A stretch of 64,000 nt of DNA from Mycobacterium sp. 852002-50816_SCH5313054-b (GTDB lineage Bacteria; Actinomycetota; Actinomycetes; Mycobacteriales; Mycobacteriaceae). The DNA is taken from positions 158,275 through 222,274 of the forward strand of contig NZ_LZIC01000030.1 of assembly GCF_001667185.1 (NCBI RefSeq), given 5' to 3'. The translations under genes and the position numbers were made by a program. Positions 10,575 through 19,055 of this stretch are shown in pieces; the stretch's first letter is position 1; each line of letters starts with the position of its first letter. The notes under the pieces were generated by a model. The model saw nothing but the letters and a program-made list of their open reading frames with translations, did not search any database and was not told where the DNA came from.

Positions 10575-12029
10575 ATGTCGTTTGTGCTTGCAGTTCCGGA
10601 CGTAATGGCCGATGCGGCAACGCGTTTGGCGAGCATCGGCTCGGCGATCAGCGCCGCCCAGGCTACGGCGGAAGTACCCACCACGGGGGTACTCGCCGCG
10701 GCCGGTGATGAGGTGTCGACGGCCGTCGCGGCAGTGTTTTCGCGGTACGCCTCGGCGTATCAGGCGCTGGGTTCCGAGGCGGCGGCTTTTCACACCCAGC
10801 TGGTGCAGACGCTCAACGCGAGTGCGGGCGCCTATCTCGCCGCCGACGCCGCCAACGCGTCGCCGCTGCAGACCCTCCAGGACGACGTGCTGGGGCTGAT
10901 CAACGCGCCGACTAACGCGCTTTTCGGGCGTCCGCTGATCGGCAACGGCGCCAACGGCATAACCAACGCCCAAGGGGTAGGGACGCCCGGCGGCGCCGGC
11001 GGATTATTGTCCGGCAACGGCGGCAACGGCGGCAACAGCACCGCCACCGGCGCACCCGGCGGGGCGGGCGGGTCCGCCGGCCTGTGGGGAAACGGCGGGA
11101 ACGGCGGGACGGGTGGTCCCGCCGCGCTTGGCGGTGCCGGCGGCAGGGGCGGCTTGTTGGGCGGCATGGCCGGTGCCACCGGCGCCCCCGGCCTGGCCAC
11201 GGTCCCGATCACCGTGCAAAACAACGACATCATCGCGAGCCTCTCGGTGGGCGGGGGACCGACAGCGTCCGTGGTGGTCGATACCGGGTCGCGGGGTCTC
11301 ATTCTCCCGCCCCAAGACGTGAACACGGCGACCCTCGGCGCGCCCACCGGGAGCGGTAGCGTCGTCTACGGCGGGCCCGGCAATACCTTGACCGTGAACT
11401 TCACCACCTACACGACGACGGTGAATTTCGGGAACGGAATCGTCACCCAGCCGACCACCGTCGCCGTGGCCACCTCCGCGACCCAAACCATCGACTTCTT
11501 CTTTTCAAATCCGGTTCCAACTTCCCAAGTACCGGCCATCTTGGGCCTCGGGGTCAATCCCGCCGGACCACTCGGAAGCAGCCCCGTGACGGCATTGCCC
11601 GGCAGTTTCGGTCAGGGTGTGCTGATCGATGAACCCAAGGGCGTGATGGAGTTCGGTACAAACCCGTTGCCCGCCATCGGCTCCGTTACCGGCGCCCCCT
11701 CCGCCACCCTGGACATACGCATCAATAACGGTGCCCTCCAACAGACTTCCGGCGCGTTCATCGATTCGGGCGGCCTGTACGGATCCGTCCCGGACAGTCT
11801 CAACCCGCCCAATGCCGGCGGATACCTGCCGGCGGGAACCACCATTTCCGTCTACACCCCCGACGGGACGACGCTGCTGTACACGACGACGGTCGGTTCG
11901 CAACAGACGTCCGTCGTGTCGAGTTTCCTGGGCGGCAACTTCAACACCGGGATCGCTCCCTTCCTACAAGATCCGATCTACCTCTCCTACAGCCCCGGCG
12001 GCACCGGAACGACCATATTCGATGCGTGA
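10575..12029 (+). CDS. PE_PGRS protein with C-terminal pepsin-like aspartic protease domain (PecA-like)
   Basis: This 484-residue protein starts with a PE domain (about residues 1-95, MSFVLAVPDVMADAATRLAS), the signal region for ESX-5 type VII secretion. A linker containing GRPLIGNGANG and a short Gly-Asn-Gly-rich PGRS segment (about 120-205) follow. The C-terminal domain has two pepsin-type active-site triads, VVVDTGSRG at Asp236 and AFIDSGGLYG at Asp397. This architecture matches mycobacterial PE proteases such as M. marinum PecA and Rv0977 (PE_PGRS16), which cleave PE/lipase substrates at the cell surface. GGAGGGGTCGG precedes the ATG. PE_PGRS genes are largely restricted to part of the slow growers. 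Confidence 0.92.
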   Translation: MSFVLAVPDVMADAATRLASIGSAISAAQATAEVPTTGVLAAAGDEVSTAVAAVFSRYASAYQALGSEAAAFHTQLVQTLNASAGAYLAADAANASPLQTLQDDVLGLINAPTNALFGRPLIGNGANGITNAQGVGTPGGAGGLLSGNGGNGGNSTATGAPGGAGGSAGLWGNGGNGGTGGPAALGGAGGRGGLLGGMAGATGAPGLATVPITVQNNDIIASLSVGGGPTASVVVDTGSRGLILPPQDVNTATLGAPTGSGSVVYGGPGNTLTVNFTTYTTTVNFGNGIVTQPTTVAVATSATQTIDFFFSNPVPTSQVPAILGLGVNPAGPLGSSPVTALPGSFGQGVLIDEPKGVMEFGTNPLPAIGSVTGAPSATLDIRINNGALQQTSGAFIDSGGLYGSVPDSLNPPNAGGYLPAGTTISVYTPDGTTLLYTTTVGSQQTSVVSSFLGGNFNTGIAPFLQDPIYLSYSPGGTGTTIFDA

Positions 12030-12089
12030 ATCGACTCGCAGGGAACGACTATTCAGGTCCGGTCAGGGGACGATCTATTTCGATCCGGC

Positions 12090-12476
12090 CTAAGACACGG
12101 CGGCAACACGCCTCGTCCGAGGCATCCTGACGAAGGCGGCCGCCCACAGCAGCACGCACATCGCCTCCGCGACCACGGTGAGGGCCGCGTGCGGCGCCGG
12201 CTCCCAACCGTGCTCGGTGAAGCCAAAGAGCCCAACGGTTCTCGACAGCACGAAGGCCACCAGGGAGCCGCCGGCCAGCGCGGCGGCGGACCATTCGACC
12301 CACCACGGGCCACCCGCGGCGACCAGCAGGGCCAGCGAAAACGACACGCTGGCCTGCACCAGGAAGGCGTTGCCGATCATCGGGATATGTTGGTAGCCGT
12401 GGATATACAGGTAGGCGTGGCTGAAGGCGCTGACGGCCAGGGCGGCGGCCAGGCCGAGCCTAAGAATGAGTCTCAT
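12090..12476 (-). CDS. Small integral membrane protein, last gene of ECF-sigma/Rieske operon
   Basis: This 128-residue protein appears to have four membrane helices: residues about 5-22, 38-55, 62-82 and 100-116. The N-terminus MRLILRLGLAAALAVSAFSHAYLY includes a His-Tyr pair that could face the outside. I do not recognise a named family. Its ATG overlaps the TGA of the metallophosphoesterase gene (12473-12476), so it is translationally coupled to it. The co-occurrence with Rieske and cupredoxin proteins suggests an envelope redox or metal role, which is inference. Confidence 0.75.
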   Translation of the reverse strand: MRLILRLGLAAALAVSAFSHAYLYIHGYQHIPMIGNAFLVQASVSFSLALLVAAGGPWWVEWSAAALAGGSLVAFVLSRTVGLFGFTEHGWEPAPHAALTVVAEAMCVLLWAAAFVRMPRTRRVAAVS

Positions 12477-13399
12477 TGCAGCGTCGTCTCTTTCAGTGCC
12501 AGGGCGGTCTGCCCCTTGGTGTAGTTGACCTCGCGAATCCCCAGCACGTCGCGCAGCTTGCCGGCCGGCAGCGTCACCGGCTTGGGTGCCGGTCCGTCGC
12601 CGGGGTGCGGCAGCGGGTAGGCGGTCGTCGTGCCGCTGTAGAACGTCACATTGCCTTCCGTCTTGGAAAACAGTTGGTGCACATGCCCGTTGAGGCAGGT
12701 GACCGACGAGAAGCGGCTCAGGTAGCTGAGCGCCTGGGCGGCGTCATCAGTGCCCCAGCCCCAGTCGGGGTACATCGCGAACAGCGGGATGTGGCTGAAC
12801 ACGATGATCGGCGTGTCATTCGACAATCCCGCGACGTCCTTCTCGACGAAGGCCAGCTGATCCGTCCCAAGATGCCCAAGCTTCTTGAGGTTCAGGGTAT
12901 TCACCAGGGCGATCACGTGGACGCCGGCGACGTCGAAGCTGTACCACCCGTCGCCGCGGGTTCCGGCGCCGAAGACGCTGCGGTACTTCTGTCCCGCGTC
13001 GTCGACCGAATCGTGTTCGCCGGGCACCGTGAAGATGTGCGGCGTCTGCAGCTTGGTCATCATCTGCTTCACCTGGTCGAACTGCTCCGGGCTCGACAGG
13101 TGCGTGAGGTCGCCGGTGTGGATGACGAAATCCGGCGTGTAGCCGAGGTTGTTGATCTCGTCGATCGCGTGGCCGAACGTGCTCGCGACGTCCGGGTTCG
13201 GCGGGCCGGAGAAGCCGATGTGGCTGTCGCTGATCTGGGCGAACCGCAGCGTCGGCCGGGCCTGGGTGCGCGCGGCCGTCGCCGTGCCGGCGACGTGCGA
13301 GATGACCTCGCCGCCGACGACGGCGAACCCGACCGCCGCGCCGAACCACGCCGAGTGCCGGATGAGCTGGCGGCGGGTCATCGTGTTCGGGTCGTTCAT
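12473..13399 (-). CDS. Secreted metallophosphoesterase (calcineurin-like), Tat-type signal
   Basis: This 308-residue protein has the calcineurin-like metal-binding set: QISDSHIGF, HTGDLTH, VPGEHDS, FSHIPLF and LNGHVHQ. The N-terminus has TRRQLIRHSAWFGAAVGFAV, a twin-arginine motif and hydrophobic stretch, so it is probably exported folded. ATG 13399 is chosen because it overlaps the cupredoxin stop (13396-13399, ATGA); the longer in-frame extension runs through the cupredoxin gene and is spurious. In VPGEHD a Glu replaces the usual Asn of GNHE/D, which may change metal or substrate preference. The physiological substrate is unknown. Confidence 0.85.
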   Translation of the reverse strand: MNDPNTMTRRQLIRHSAWFGAAVGFAVVGGEVISHVAGTATAARTQARPTLRFAQISDSHIGFSGPPNPDVASTFGHAIDEINNLGYTPDFVIHTGDLTHLSSPEQFDQVKQMMTKLQTPHIFTVPGEHDSVDDAGQKYRSVFGAGTRGDGWYSFDVAGVHVIALVNTLNLKKLGHLGTDQLAFVEKDVAGLSNDTPIIVFSHIPLFAMYPDWGWGTDDAAQALSYLSRFSSVTCLNGHVHQLFSKTEGNVTFYSGTTTAYPLPHPGDGPAPKPVTLPAGKLRDVLGIREVNYTKGQTALALKETTLQ

Positions 13400-13869
13400 C
13401 CCGTCACCACCACGGTGCCGTGCATCATCGGGTGAATCGAGCAGACGTAGTCGAACTTCCCCGCCGTGGGAAAGGTGTGCGAAAAGGTCGCGCCCGTTCC
13501 CATTCCGGGCGAGTGAAACGAGCCATCGCTCGCGGCCACCGTGTGCGGTTCCTCGTCGCGGTTGGTCCACGTGACGGTGGTGCCCGCCTTGACGGTCAAG
13601 GTGACCGGCGCGAAGGCGAAGTTGTCGATGGTGACCTGGTCGCCCGTGGCGGCGGCCGGTGACCCGGTCGCCGATGCCGGGCCCGGCGTCGGGCCCGGTG
13701 CGCTGGGCATCCCGCTCATGCCCGGCATTCCGGGCACGCCGCCGGCGCCCGAGCCGAAGGTCACCGACGGCTGCGCGGCCGGCGGCGGCGACGACGAGCA
13801 ACCGGCCAGCATCAGCGCGCCCCCGGCTAGCACCGCGACCAGATGTTTTCGAAGCTTGGCGATATCCAT
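13396..13869 (-). CDS. Cupredoxin-domain lipoprotein
   Basis: This 157-residue protein begins with a lipoprotein signal (GGALMLAGCSSS, Cys24) and a Gly/Met/Pro-rich linker with repeated PGMPGMSGMP. The C-terminal domain (about residues 75-157) is a type-1 copper fold with His in NRDEEPHTVA and the CxxHPMM cluster of FDYVCSIHPMMHG. Copper binding and electron transfer are expected from the family. The Met-rich linker could also bind copper. It overlaps the metallophosphoesterase by 4 nt and lies between it and the Rieske gene. Confidence 0.87.
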   Translation of the reverse strand: MDIAKLRKHLVAVLAGGALMLAGCSSSPPPAAQPSVTFGSGAGGVPGMPGMSGMPSAPGPTPGPASATGSPAAATGDQVTIDNFAFAPVTLTVKAGTTVTWTNRDEEPHTVAASDGSFHSPGMGTGATFSHTFPTAGKFDYVCSIHPMMHGTVVVTG

Positions 13870-13890
13870 GCCAAGAGATAGGGCGGCGGG

Positions 13891-14580
13891 TTACACCTCG
13901 CGGCGCGGCGGGGCGAACACCTCGATCACGCCGTTGACCTCGCGGACCATCAGCGCGGGCAAAGGTTTTGGCGAGATTGGCAGCTGGTGGGTGAGCACCT
14001 TCCCGCTGGGCGAGAACGACGTCGTGTGGCACGGGCAGCGCAGCGTGCCCTCGGGTGCGTCGAACCACAGCCGGCAACCCTGATGTGTGCAGACACCGGA
14101 TATGGCTTCGGGCTTGCCGTCGACGCGGCGGACGAATCCGGTGACCGAGCCCAGATCGAACGGATGCATGACGCCGTCGGGCACATCGGAGCTGGCCGCG
14201 ACGCGCTGCCAGCTTCCGTCATAAGGCCTGAGTTCCCCGGCGACAGCCGGACCTTCGGTGGGGCTGCCCATCAGCGCCCGATCGATGGACACCGCCGCCG
14301 CCGCCGCGGCCGCGGCGGCCGACGTGCCCACGATGACCTGGCGGCGCGTCGTGGGATGCTTGGTGGGCGCCGGCGCGGGCGCGCCGTTCATCTGCTCGGC
14401 GAGCCGGCCGTGCAACTCGCTGAGGAACTCCTGCCGGGGCTCATCATCACCCTGCCCGGCCGCCCGCAGCTCGATCGCGGTCCGGATCTGCGCCGCCTCG
14501 AAGTCGTCGGCCGCAAACGGCTTGGGCCGGCGGCCCCGCAACAGGTCATCGACATAGCGGCGCAACCCTCGCGCGTTCAT
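13891..14580 (-). CDS. Rieske [2Fe-2S] protein with anti-sigma-like N-terminal region and Tat signal
   Basis: This 229-residue protein has a C-terminal Rieske domain with the two cluster motifs CTHQGC and CPCH in GTLRCPCHTTSF. A twin-arginine signal-like segment (TTRRQVIVGTSAAAA, about residues 77-100) is placed internally. The first 70 residues (LRRYVDDLLRGRRPKPFAAD, EAAQIRTAIELRA) face the cytoplasm if the segment is a signal anchor. They resemble the short sigma-binding tails next to actinobacterial ECF sigma genes. The ATG overlaps the ECF sigma stop (14577-14580). A redox-sensing anti-sigma factor is a plausible reading but is inferred. Confidence 0.85.
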   Translation of the reverse strand: MNARGLRRYVDDLLRGRRPKPFAADDFEAAQIRTAIELRAAGQGDDEPRQEFLSELHGRLAEQMNGAPAPAPTKHPTTRRQVIVGTSAAAAAAAAAVSIDRALMGSPTEGPAVAGELRPYDGSWQRVAASSDVPDGVMHPFDLGSVTGFVRRVDGKPEAISGVCTHQGCRLWFDAPEGTLRCPCHTTSFSPSGKVLTHQLPISPKPLPALMVREVNGVIEVFAPPRREV

Positions 14581-15113
14581 CGCTGACCTCCATCGTTGAC
14601 CTGTGCCGCCAGCCGCAGGGCCCGGTGTTGGAGCACTTTGGCGTTGGCGACGCTGATTCCCAGCTCGGCGGCGGACTCCTTGATCGAATTGCCTTGTAAG
14701 AAACGTATTTCCAAAATCTGGCGGTACCGGTCCGGCAGGCTGTCGAGGACCCTGGCGACACGCTGGGGCGCGGTGCTGATCGCCTCCTCGCTCTCCGGTG
14801 GTTGTTCGATGTCGTCGATCGAGGTTATCTCCCGGCCCATGGTCTCCCGCCAGTGCGCGGCCAGGACCGTCCTGGCCGTGGCCCGCAGGTAGGCGCGCAC
14901 CTCGCCGACGCTGGCCGTCAGGCGCAGCGGCCGCAGCGCGGCCAGGAAGACCTCCGCGGTGAGGTCCTCGGCGTCGGCGCGGTTGCCCACCCGGGCGAAC
15001 AGCGTGCGGTACACCCAGGACGCGTTGTCGGAGTACACGGCCTCCCAGTCGGGATAGCCGTCATCGGGGACCGCGCGCAGCGGACGCGGGCCGGGTTCGT
15101 TGTGAGCCGCCAC
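14577..15113 (-). CDS. ECF RNA polymerase sigma factor
   Basis: This 178-residue protein has sigma region 2 (about 25-95, with ADAEDLTAEVFLAAL and VRAYLRATARTVLAAHW) and region 4 (about 115-170, with LDSLPDRYRQILEIRFLQGNSIKESAAELGIS). The GTG start at 15113 has GAAGGAGGCAC directly upstream. It heads a run of five genes with overlapping or near-overlapping ends, down to 12090, and is the obvious regulator of that operon. I cannot assign it to a named mycobacterial sigma factor. No typical zinc-finger anti-sigma gene is adjacent; the Rieske protein takes that place. Confidence 0.88.
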   Translation of the reverse strand: MAAHNEPGPRPLRAVPDDGYPDWEAVYSDNASWVYRTLFARVGNRADAEDLTAEVFLAALRPLRLTASVGEVRAYLRATARTVLAAHWRETMGREITSIDDIEQPPESEEAISTAPQRVARVLDSLPDRYRQILEIRFLQGNSIKESAAELGISVANAKVLQHRALRLAAQVNDGGQR

Positions 15114-15135
15114 GTGCCTCCTTCACCGATAAGTA

Positions 15136-16551
15136 TCAGCTCGGGTTACACGAGAGTTCGCCGGCCATCAGCCGGTCCAGCTTCGCGGCGGTGGCCGACA
15201 AGGCCGAGCGGGCGATGCGCAGGATCCGGTCCCGCACCCGCGGCTTCGCCGACGCCGGCGCCAGCAGGTGACCCATCAGATGTCCGAACAGGTCCAGGCG
15301 CGCGGTGGCGAGCCAGGCGGTCAGGTCCGCGTCGTCGAGCCAGCGCAGCTGATTGCCGTAGTCGGCGCGCGCGACGCGCAACCAGTCGAGGTCGGTGTCG
15401 GGATGCGGCAGCGGCGGGCAAAGCTCGTTCCTCGCGGCGTCGTCGGGGTAAGCGGACTCGACGTGGGCGATCAGCGCCGCGCTGAAGATCTGCTGGCACC
15501 CCCGGACGCTCTGCAACGTGATCCGGCCCGGTTCGAAAACCGGTGTGGCTGGTCGCTTCTCGGCGCCGTCCGCGGTGCAGTCGACGTACAGCGCCGAACC
15601 GTCCGCGCGAACGGCGCCGCCGTCGAGGACCATCTTGTCGGCGTCGACGCGCAGCAGGTGGCCCATGCGCACGACGTCGGTGATGCGGCGCAGCTGCTCC
15701 AGCTCGGCGTGGGTGACGGTGGCACAGCGGTACATGGTGGGGCGGATCGCCGGGTCGATCCGCAGCAGCGCGCCGGCGTCCTCGAGGCGGGAGAACAGGT
15801 CGTCGACGGAGTCCGCGTCGCCGACGGCCCGCAGCTGCGCGGTGAACGCGGCCTTGATCCGGTCGGCGAACAACGACCCCGGCTGGATCGTCGCGCGATC
15901 CAGCAGCCACGAGTCCCGCGGCATGATCCAGGTCAGCCGGTCCGGGTCGATGCCCTGGCCCAGCAGCCACAGGCAGGTGTCGATGCCGGTCTTGCCGGAC
16001 CCGACCACGACGTAGCGCTCGCGGGCGGCCAGCCGGGGCAGGTCGTTGGGCGGGACGCACGCGACGCCGGGCACCACCTCGTACGGCGGCGGCCGCATCG
16101 AGGGAACCTCGACGCGCATGTAGGTGGCGTCGACGATGCGGCCCGTGACGTCGACGGCGTACTCGGTGCCGCCCAGCGTCGTAAAGCGGCCATCACCGCG
16201 GTATTCACTCATCGGGAAGTAGGCGACGCGCCCGGTCGGCAGGAACCGATGGCGCAGGACGTGGTCGTAGTACGCGCAGACCTCACCGGCGGTCGCCAGC
16301 TCGTAAAGCCCCTCGTTCCAGCCAACCTGGTCGAGGGCGTCGCGACCGAGCGGCAGCGAGTTGACGCCGTAGAACGCCGACGGCTGGTGCAGCCGCACGA
16401 ACGGATAGGCCGTGGTCCAGTGCCCGCCGGGCTGATGGTTGCGATCCACCAGCACCACGCGGGCCCGCGTCTCGCTGACCAGCGTGTCGAGGAACGCCAT
16501 CCCCATGGCGCCCGCCCCGACCACCAGGTAGTCGGCTTCGAGGGTGTGCAT
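15136..16551 (-). CDS. FAD/NAD(P)-dependent oxidoreductase, monooxygenase-like
   Basis: This 471-residue flavoprotein has the N-terminal dinucleotide fold YLVVGAGAMGMAFLDTL and a second Rossmann fold RYVVVGSGKTGIDTCLWL, an arrangement like flavin-containing and N-hydroxylating monooxygenases. The segment GGHWTTAYPFVRLHQPS follows the first fold as in FMO-like proteins. It starts 41 nt after the O-methyltransferase stop on the same strand, so it may be the last gene of the ThDP/KASIII biosynthetic operon. The substrate is unknown. Confidence 0.8.
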   Translation of the reverse strand: MHTLEADYLVVGAGAMGMAFLDTLVSETRARVVLVDRNHQPGGHWTTAYPFVRLHQPSAFYGVNSLPLGRDALDQVGWNEGLYELATAGEVCAYYDHVLRHRFLPTGRVAYFPMSEYRGDGRFTTLGGTEYAVDVTGRIVDATYMRVEVPSMRPPPYEVVPGVACVPPNDLPRLAARERYVVVGSGKTGIDTCLWLLGQGIDPDRLTWIMPRDSWLLDRATIQPGSLFADRIKAAFTAQLRAVGDADSVDDLFSRLEDAGALLRIDPAIRPTMYRCATVTHAELEQLRRITDVVRMGHLLRVDADKMVLDGGAVRADGSALYVDCTADGAEKRPATPVFEPGRITLQSVRGCQQIFSAALIAHVESAYPDDAARNELCPPLPHPDTDLDWLRVARADYGNQLRWLDDADLTAWLATARLDLFGHLMGHLLAPASAKPRVRDRILRIARSALSATAAKLDRLMAGELSCNPS

Positions 16552-16592
16552 ACGGGGTCAAGGCTAACCCGGCCGCCTCGCGGCGGCTGCCG

Positions 16593-17684
16593 CTATGTCG
16601 CCCGGGCCTCGACCACGCTGAGCGGAGAAGCGGTTTGCACCACCCGGGTGACCCGGAATCCGGCCTGGCCGAGCAGATCTCGGTACTCGGCGGCGGTGCG
16701 TTCGCGGGCCCCCAAGTTCAGCAGCATTTCCAAATCCACCCATTTTCCCGGGAAGTCACGGTCGTGCCCGGGGATGACCAGTTCGACCAGTAGCACCGTC
16801 GCGTGGGGGCCGGCCGCCGCGCGCACATTGCGCAGGATCTGCACCGCTTTGTCGTCGGGCCAATCGTGGATGATGTTCTTGAGGATGTAGGCGTCGCCAC
16901 CGCCGGGAACGCTATCGAAAAACGAGCCCTCCGCGACGCTGACGCGGTCGGCGACGTTGCGCTCGCGCAACAGCTTTGGGGCCTGCGCGACCACCGGGGG
17001 CAGGTCGTAAAGTACGCCCCGCGACGCCGGCGCCCCCGCCAGGATGGCGGCCAGCAGCGGGCCGTGCCCGCCGCCCACGTCGACGATCGTGGGGTAGGCA
17101 CCGAAGTCGTAGCCGGCGACCACCGGCCCGTCGGTCAGCTCCGAAACGCTCGTCATCGTCTGGTTGAAGAGGTTGGCAAGCTCGGGGTATCGGTCGAAGT
17201 AGTCGAAGCTCGCCGCACCGCGCAACGCCGGGACGACCGTCCTTCCGGCGCGAATCGAGTCGACCAACAGGGTCCAGCGTTCGCGCTGTTCGGCCGACCC
17301 GTAGAACTGCGCCGCCCACGTCATCGAGATCGGCGCGTCCGAACGCAGCGTTCCGGCAAGGGAATTGAGCTCATAGCGCCCGTCGCGCCGATGACGGAAG
17401 ATGCCCTTGCCGACCAATGCCCGCAGCAGCCGGCCCAGCGCGTCCGCGTCGGCGCCCACCCGGGCGGCCAGCTGGTCGATCGGCAGCGGGCCGTCGGCCA
17501 GGGCGTCGGCGACGCCGAGTTGGGCCACCGCGGTGATCGCCTGCGAGGTCCAGTTCGCAATGATCATCTCCATCATCGCGGCCGGCGCGGGTGTCAGCCG
17601 TTGATGCAGCCGGTACAGGTAGTGGCGAATCCACTCGAGCGCGCGGGCCAGCCTGGCGGGCGGCACCTTGGTTGAAGGCATCAT
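16593..17684 (-). CDS. Class I SAM-dependent O-methyltransferase (family 2, with dimerisation domain)
   Basis: This 363-residue protein has the N-terminal winged-helix/dimerisation region of small-molecule O-methyltransferases (about residues 20-115, with LGVADALADGPLPIDQLA) and a SAM-binding core with IVDVGGGHGPLLAAIL. ILKNIIHDWPDDKAV carries the conserved His-Asp-Trp of the family, often near the catalytic base. ATG 17684 is used because it overlaps the TGA of the upstream FAD monooxygenase (17681-17684); upstream in-frame codons lie inside that gene. Such enzymes methylate hydroxyls on aromatic or polyketide products, which fits the preceding hydroxylase. Confidence 0.87.
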   Translation of the reverse strand: MMPSTKVPPARLARALEWIRHYLYRLHQRLTPAPAAMMEMIIANWTSQAITAVAQLGVADALADGPLPIDQLAARVGADADALGRLLRALVGKGIFRHRRDGRYELNSLAGTLRSDAPISMTWAAQFYGSAEQRERWTLLVDSIRAGRTVVPALRGAASFDYFDRYPELANLFNQTMTSVSELTDGPVVAGYDFGAYPTIVDVGGGHGPLLAAILAGAPASRGVLYDLPPVVAQAPKLLRERNVADRVSVAEGSFFDSVPGGGDAYILKNIIHDWPDDKAVQILRNVRAAAGPHATVLLVELVIPGHDRDFPGKWVDLEMLLNLGARERTAAEYRDLLGQAGFRVTRVVQTASPLSVVEARAT

Positions 17685-18910
17685 GTGGCATCGACAAGAT
17701 CGGTGGTGGTCGCGGCCCCGAGGCTTCGGTCGATCTGCGCCGACATCCTGCGGTGGCTCACCGCGCACAGGAACGTCGTGAGCGCCCAGGTCATGAAGCG
17801 GTCCGAGACCATCGCGGCGGGCCTCAGCGCGGTCTCGCTGCGCGACACCTGCTGCGTGGTCACCCAGGACACCGCACCGACCTTGCGTCGCCTGGTGTTC
17901 TCGTACCGGCGCAGCGCATCCGAGAGATCCCGGATCTTGCCGTACGCGCCCCGCCGGCCCTTGCGGAGATCCGAAAGCGCCTTACACAACACCATCGTGT
18001 CGAGCAGCGCCTGATTGGTTCCCTGCGCCAGGGTCGGCGGCATCGTGTGTGCGGCGTCGCCGAGCAGCGTGACCGGCCCGTGGCCCGGGCCCGGGATCGG
18101 ATGCCGGAAATGGGGGAACGGCGAAGCGGCCAGATCCTCGTCGGTCACTGTCGCGAGTACCCGGTCAGCCGCCTCGGACCATCCCCCGAAATGGGACCGG
18201 ATCAGCTCGATCGGGCGTTCTGGTCTGACGAAGTCGGGCGACCACGGCAGGTCGAACCACCACTGCAGATCCGAACCCCCGGCCGGCCACAGTCCAAGGT
18301 TTCCGTGCTCGCCGATAATCATCTGCGCGGCGTGCTTGTCGCCGATGTCGGGCAGGCTGACCAGCCCCTGCCAGCTGCACCAGCCGGTCGGTTTCGCCTG
18401 CGGCGCACCGACGACGCCGCGAACCATCGAGTGCAGGCCGTCCGCGCCGATCAACAGGTCCCCTTCGGCCCAGGTGCCGTCGTCGAACTCGAGCCGAACT
18501 CCGTCGTGCGTCGTGACGACCCCGGCCACCCGGCTATTGCAACGGATGCGATCGAGCGGAAAGCCTTCCAGCAGCCGTTCAAGCAGGACCCGACGCGGGA
18601 CCATCCGAACCGGTGCTCTCAGCCGGTCGGTGATCGCGGTCAGGTCCACGGTGGCGACCGCGCGGCCGCTCGGTGTGGTGACCCGCACGGTGGACAGTGG
18701 CTGACCGGCCCCGTCCATGTCGACCCCCAGCTGCCGGAGAACGGTCGAGCCATTGGACCAGATGGTCACGGCGCCGCCGCCTGCCGTCGCGTCCGGTCGC
18801 CGTTCGAAGACCGTGACGTCGTGTCCGTCGCGCAACAATCCCCGGGCGGCGGAGATGCCGCCCACGCCGGCGCCGACGATGAGGATCCTGAGCTTGTCGG
18901 AATGGTTCAC
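17681..18910 (-). CDS. FAD-dependent monooxygenase (PHBH/aromatic hydroxylase type)
   Basis: This 409-residue protein has the class A monooxygenase fingerprints: GxGxxG in LIVGAGVGGISAARGLL, the DG motif in LIGADGLHSMV and the GD motif in LLGDAAHTMPPTLAQG. GTG 18910 is chosen as start because it has GAGGA at good spacing and lies one base after the stop of the 38-aa peptide gene; a TTG at 18949 would overlap that gene. Enzymes of this type hydroxylate or epoxidise small, often aromatic, substrates. It is coupled by a 4-nt overlap to the O-methyltransferase. Confidence 0.88.
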   Translation of the reverse strand: MNHSDKLRILIVGAGVGGISAARGLLRDGHDVTVFERRPDATAGGGAVTIWSNGSTVLRQLGVDMDGAGQPLSTVRVTTPSGRAVATVDLTAITDRLRAPVRMVPRRVLLERLLEGFPLDRIRCNSRVAGVVTTHDGVRLEFDDGTWAEGDLLIGADGLHSMVRGVVGAPQAKPTGWCSWQGLVSLPDIGDKHAAQMIIGEHGNLGLWPAGGSDLQWWFDLPWSPDFVRPERPIELIRSHFGGWSEAADRVLATVTDEDLAASPFPHFRHPIPGPGHGPVTLLGDAAHTMPPTLAQGTNQALLDTMVLCKALSDLRKGRRGAYGKIRDLSDALRRYENTRRRKVGAVSWVTTQQVSRSETALRPAAMVSDRFMTWALTTFLCAVSHRRMSAQIDRSLGAATTTDLVDAT

Positions 18911-18911
18911 T

Positions 18912-19028
18912 TCAGTCCTCGGCGTGTCGCTCGTAGGCCCAGCGCTCAAGGCGCGCTTGCAGCTTCAGCAGGCCGGCTCCGGCGAACGACATGCCCGCCG
19001 AGAAGTAGAGCGTCAGCAGGGGGTCCAT
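18912..19028 (-). CDS. 38-residue small protein inside the biosynthetic operon
   Basis: This short gene reads MDPLLTLYFSAGMSFAGAGL, then a Lys/Arg/Glu-rich tail ending ERHAED. The ATG at 19028 has a strong ribosome binding site, GGAGGTTGTGAAA, and the TGA ends one base before the GTG of the FAD monooxygenase, so it is well placed for translational coupling. Residues 3-21 could form one membrane helix with a charged amphipathic tail. No family is recognised. It has no counterpart in the second cassette. The placement and ribosome binding site argue that it is real. Confidence 0.6.
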   Translation of the reverse strand: MDPLLTLYFSAGMSFAGAGLLKLQARLERWAYERHAED

Positions 19029-19055
19029 TTTCACAACCTCCGGAAGCGATTCGGA

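Noticed and set aside
13397..14077. N-terminal extension of the metallophosphoesterase frame
   Set aside because: The extension runs through the cupredoxin and Rieske genes in another frame. The ATG at 13399 with the ATGA overlap explains the gene fully.
15114..15160. GTAACC and CGGTGA elements before the ECF sigma gene
   Set aside because: They resemble an ECF promoter, but the predicted start would fall within the ribosome binding site and the spacing is poor.
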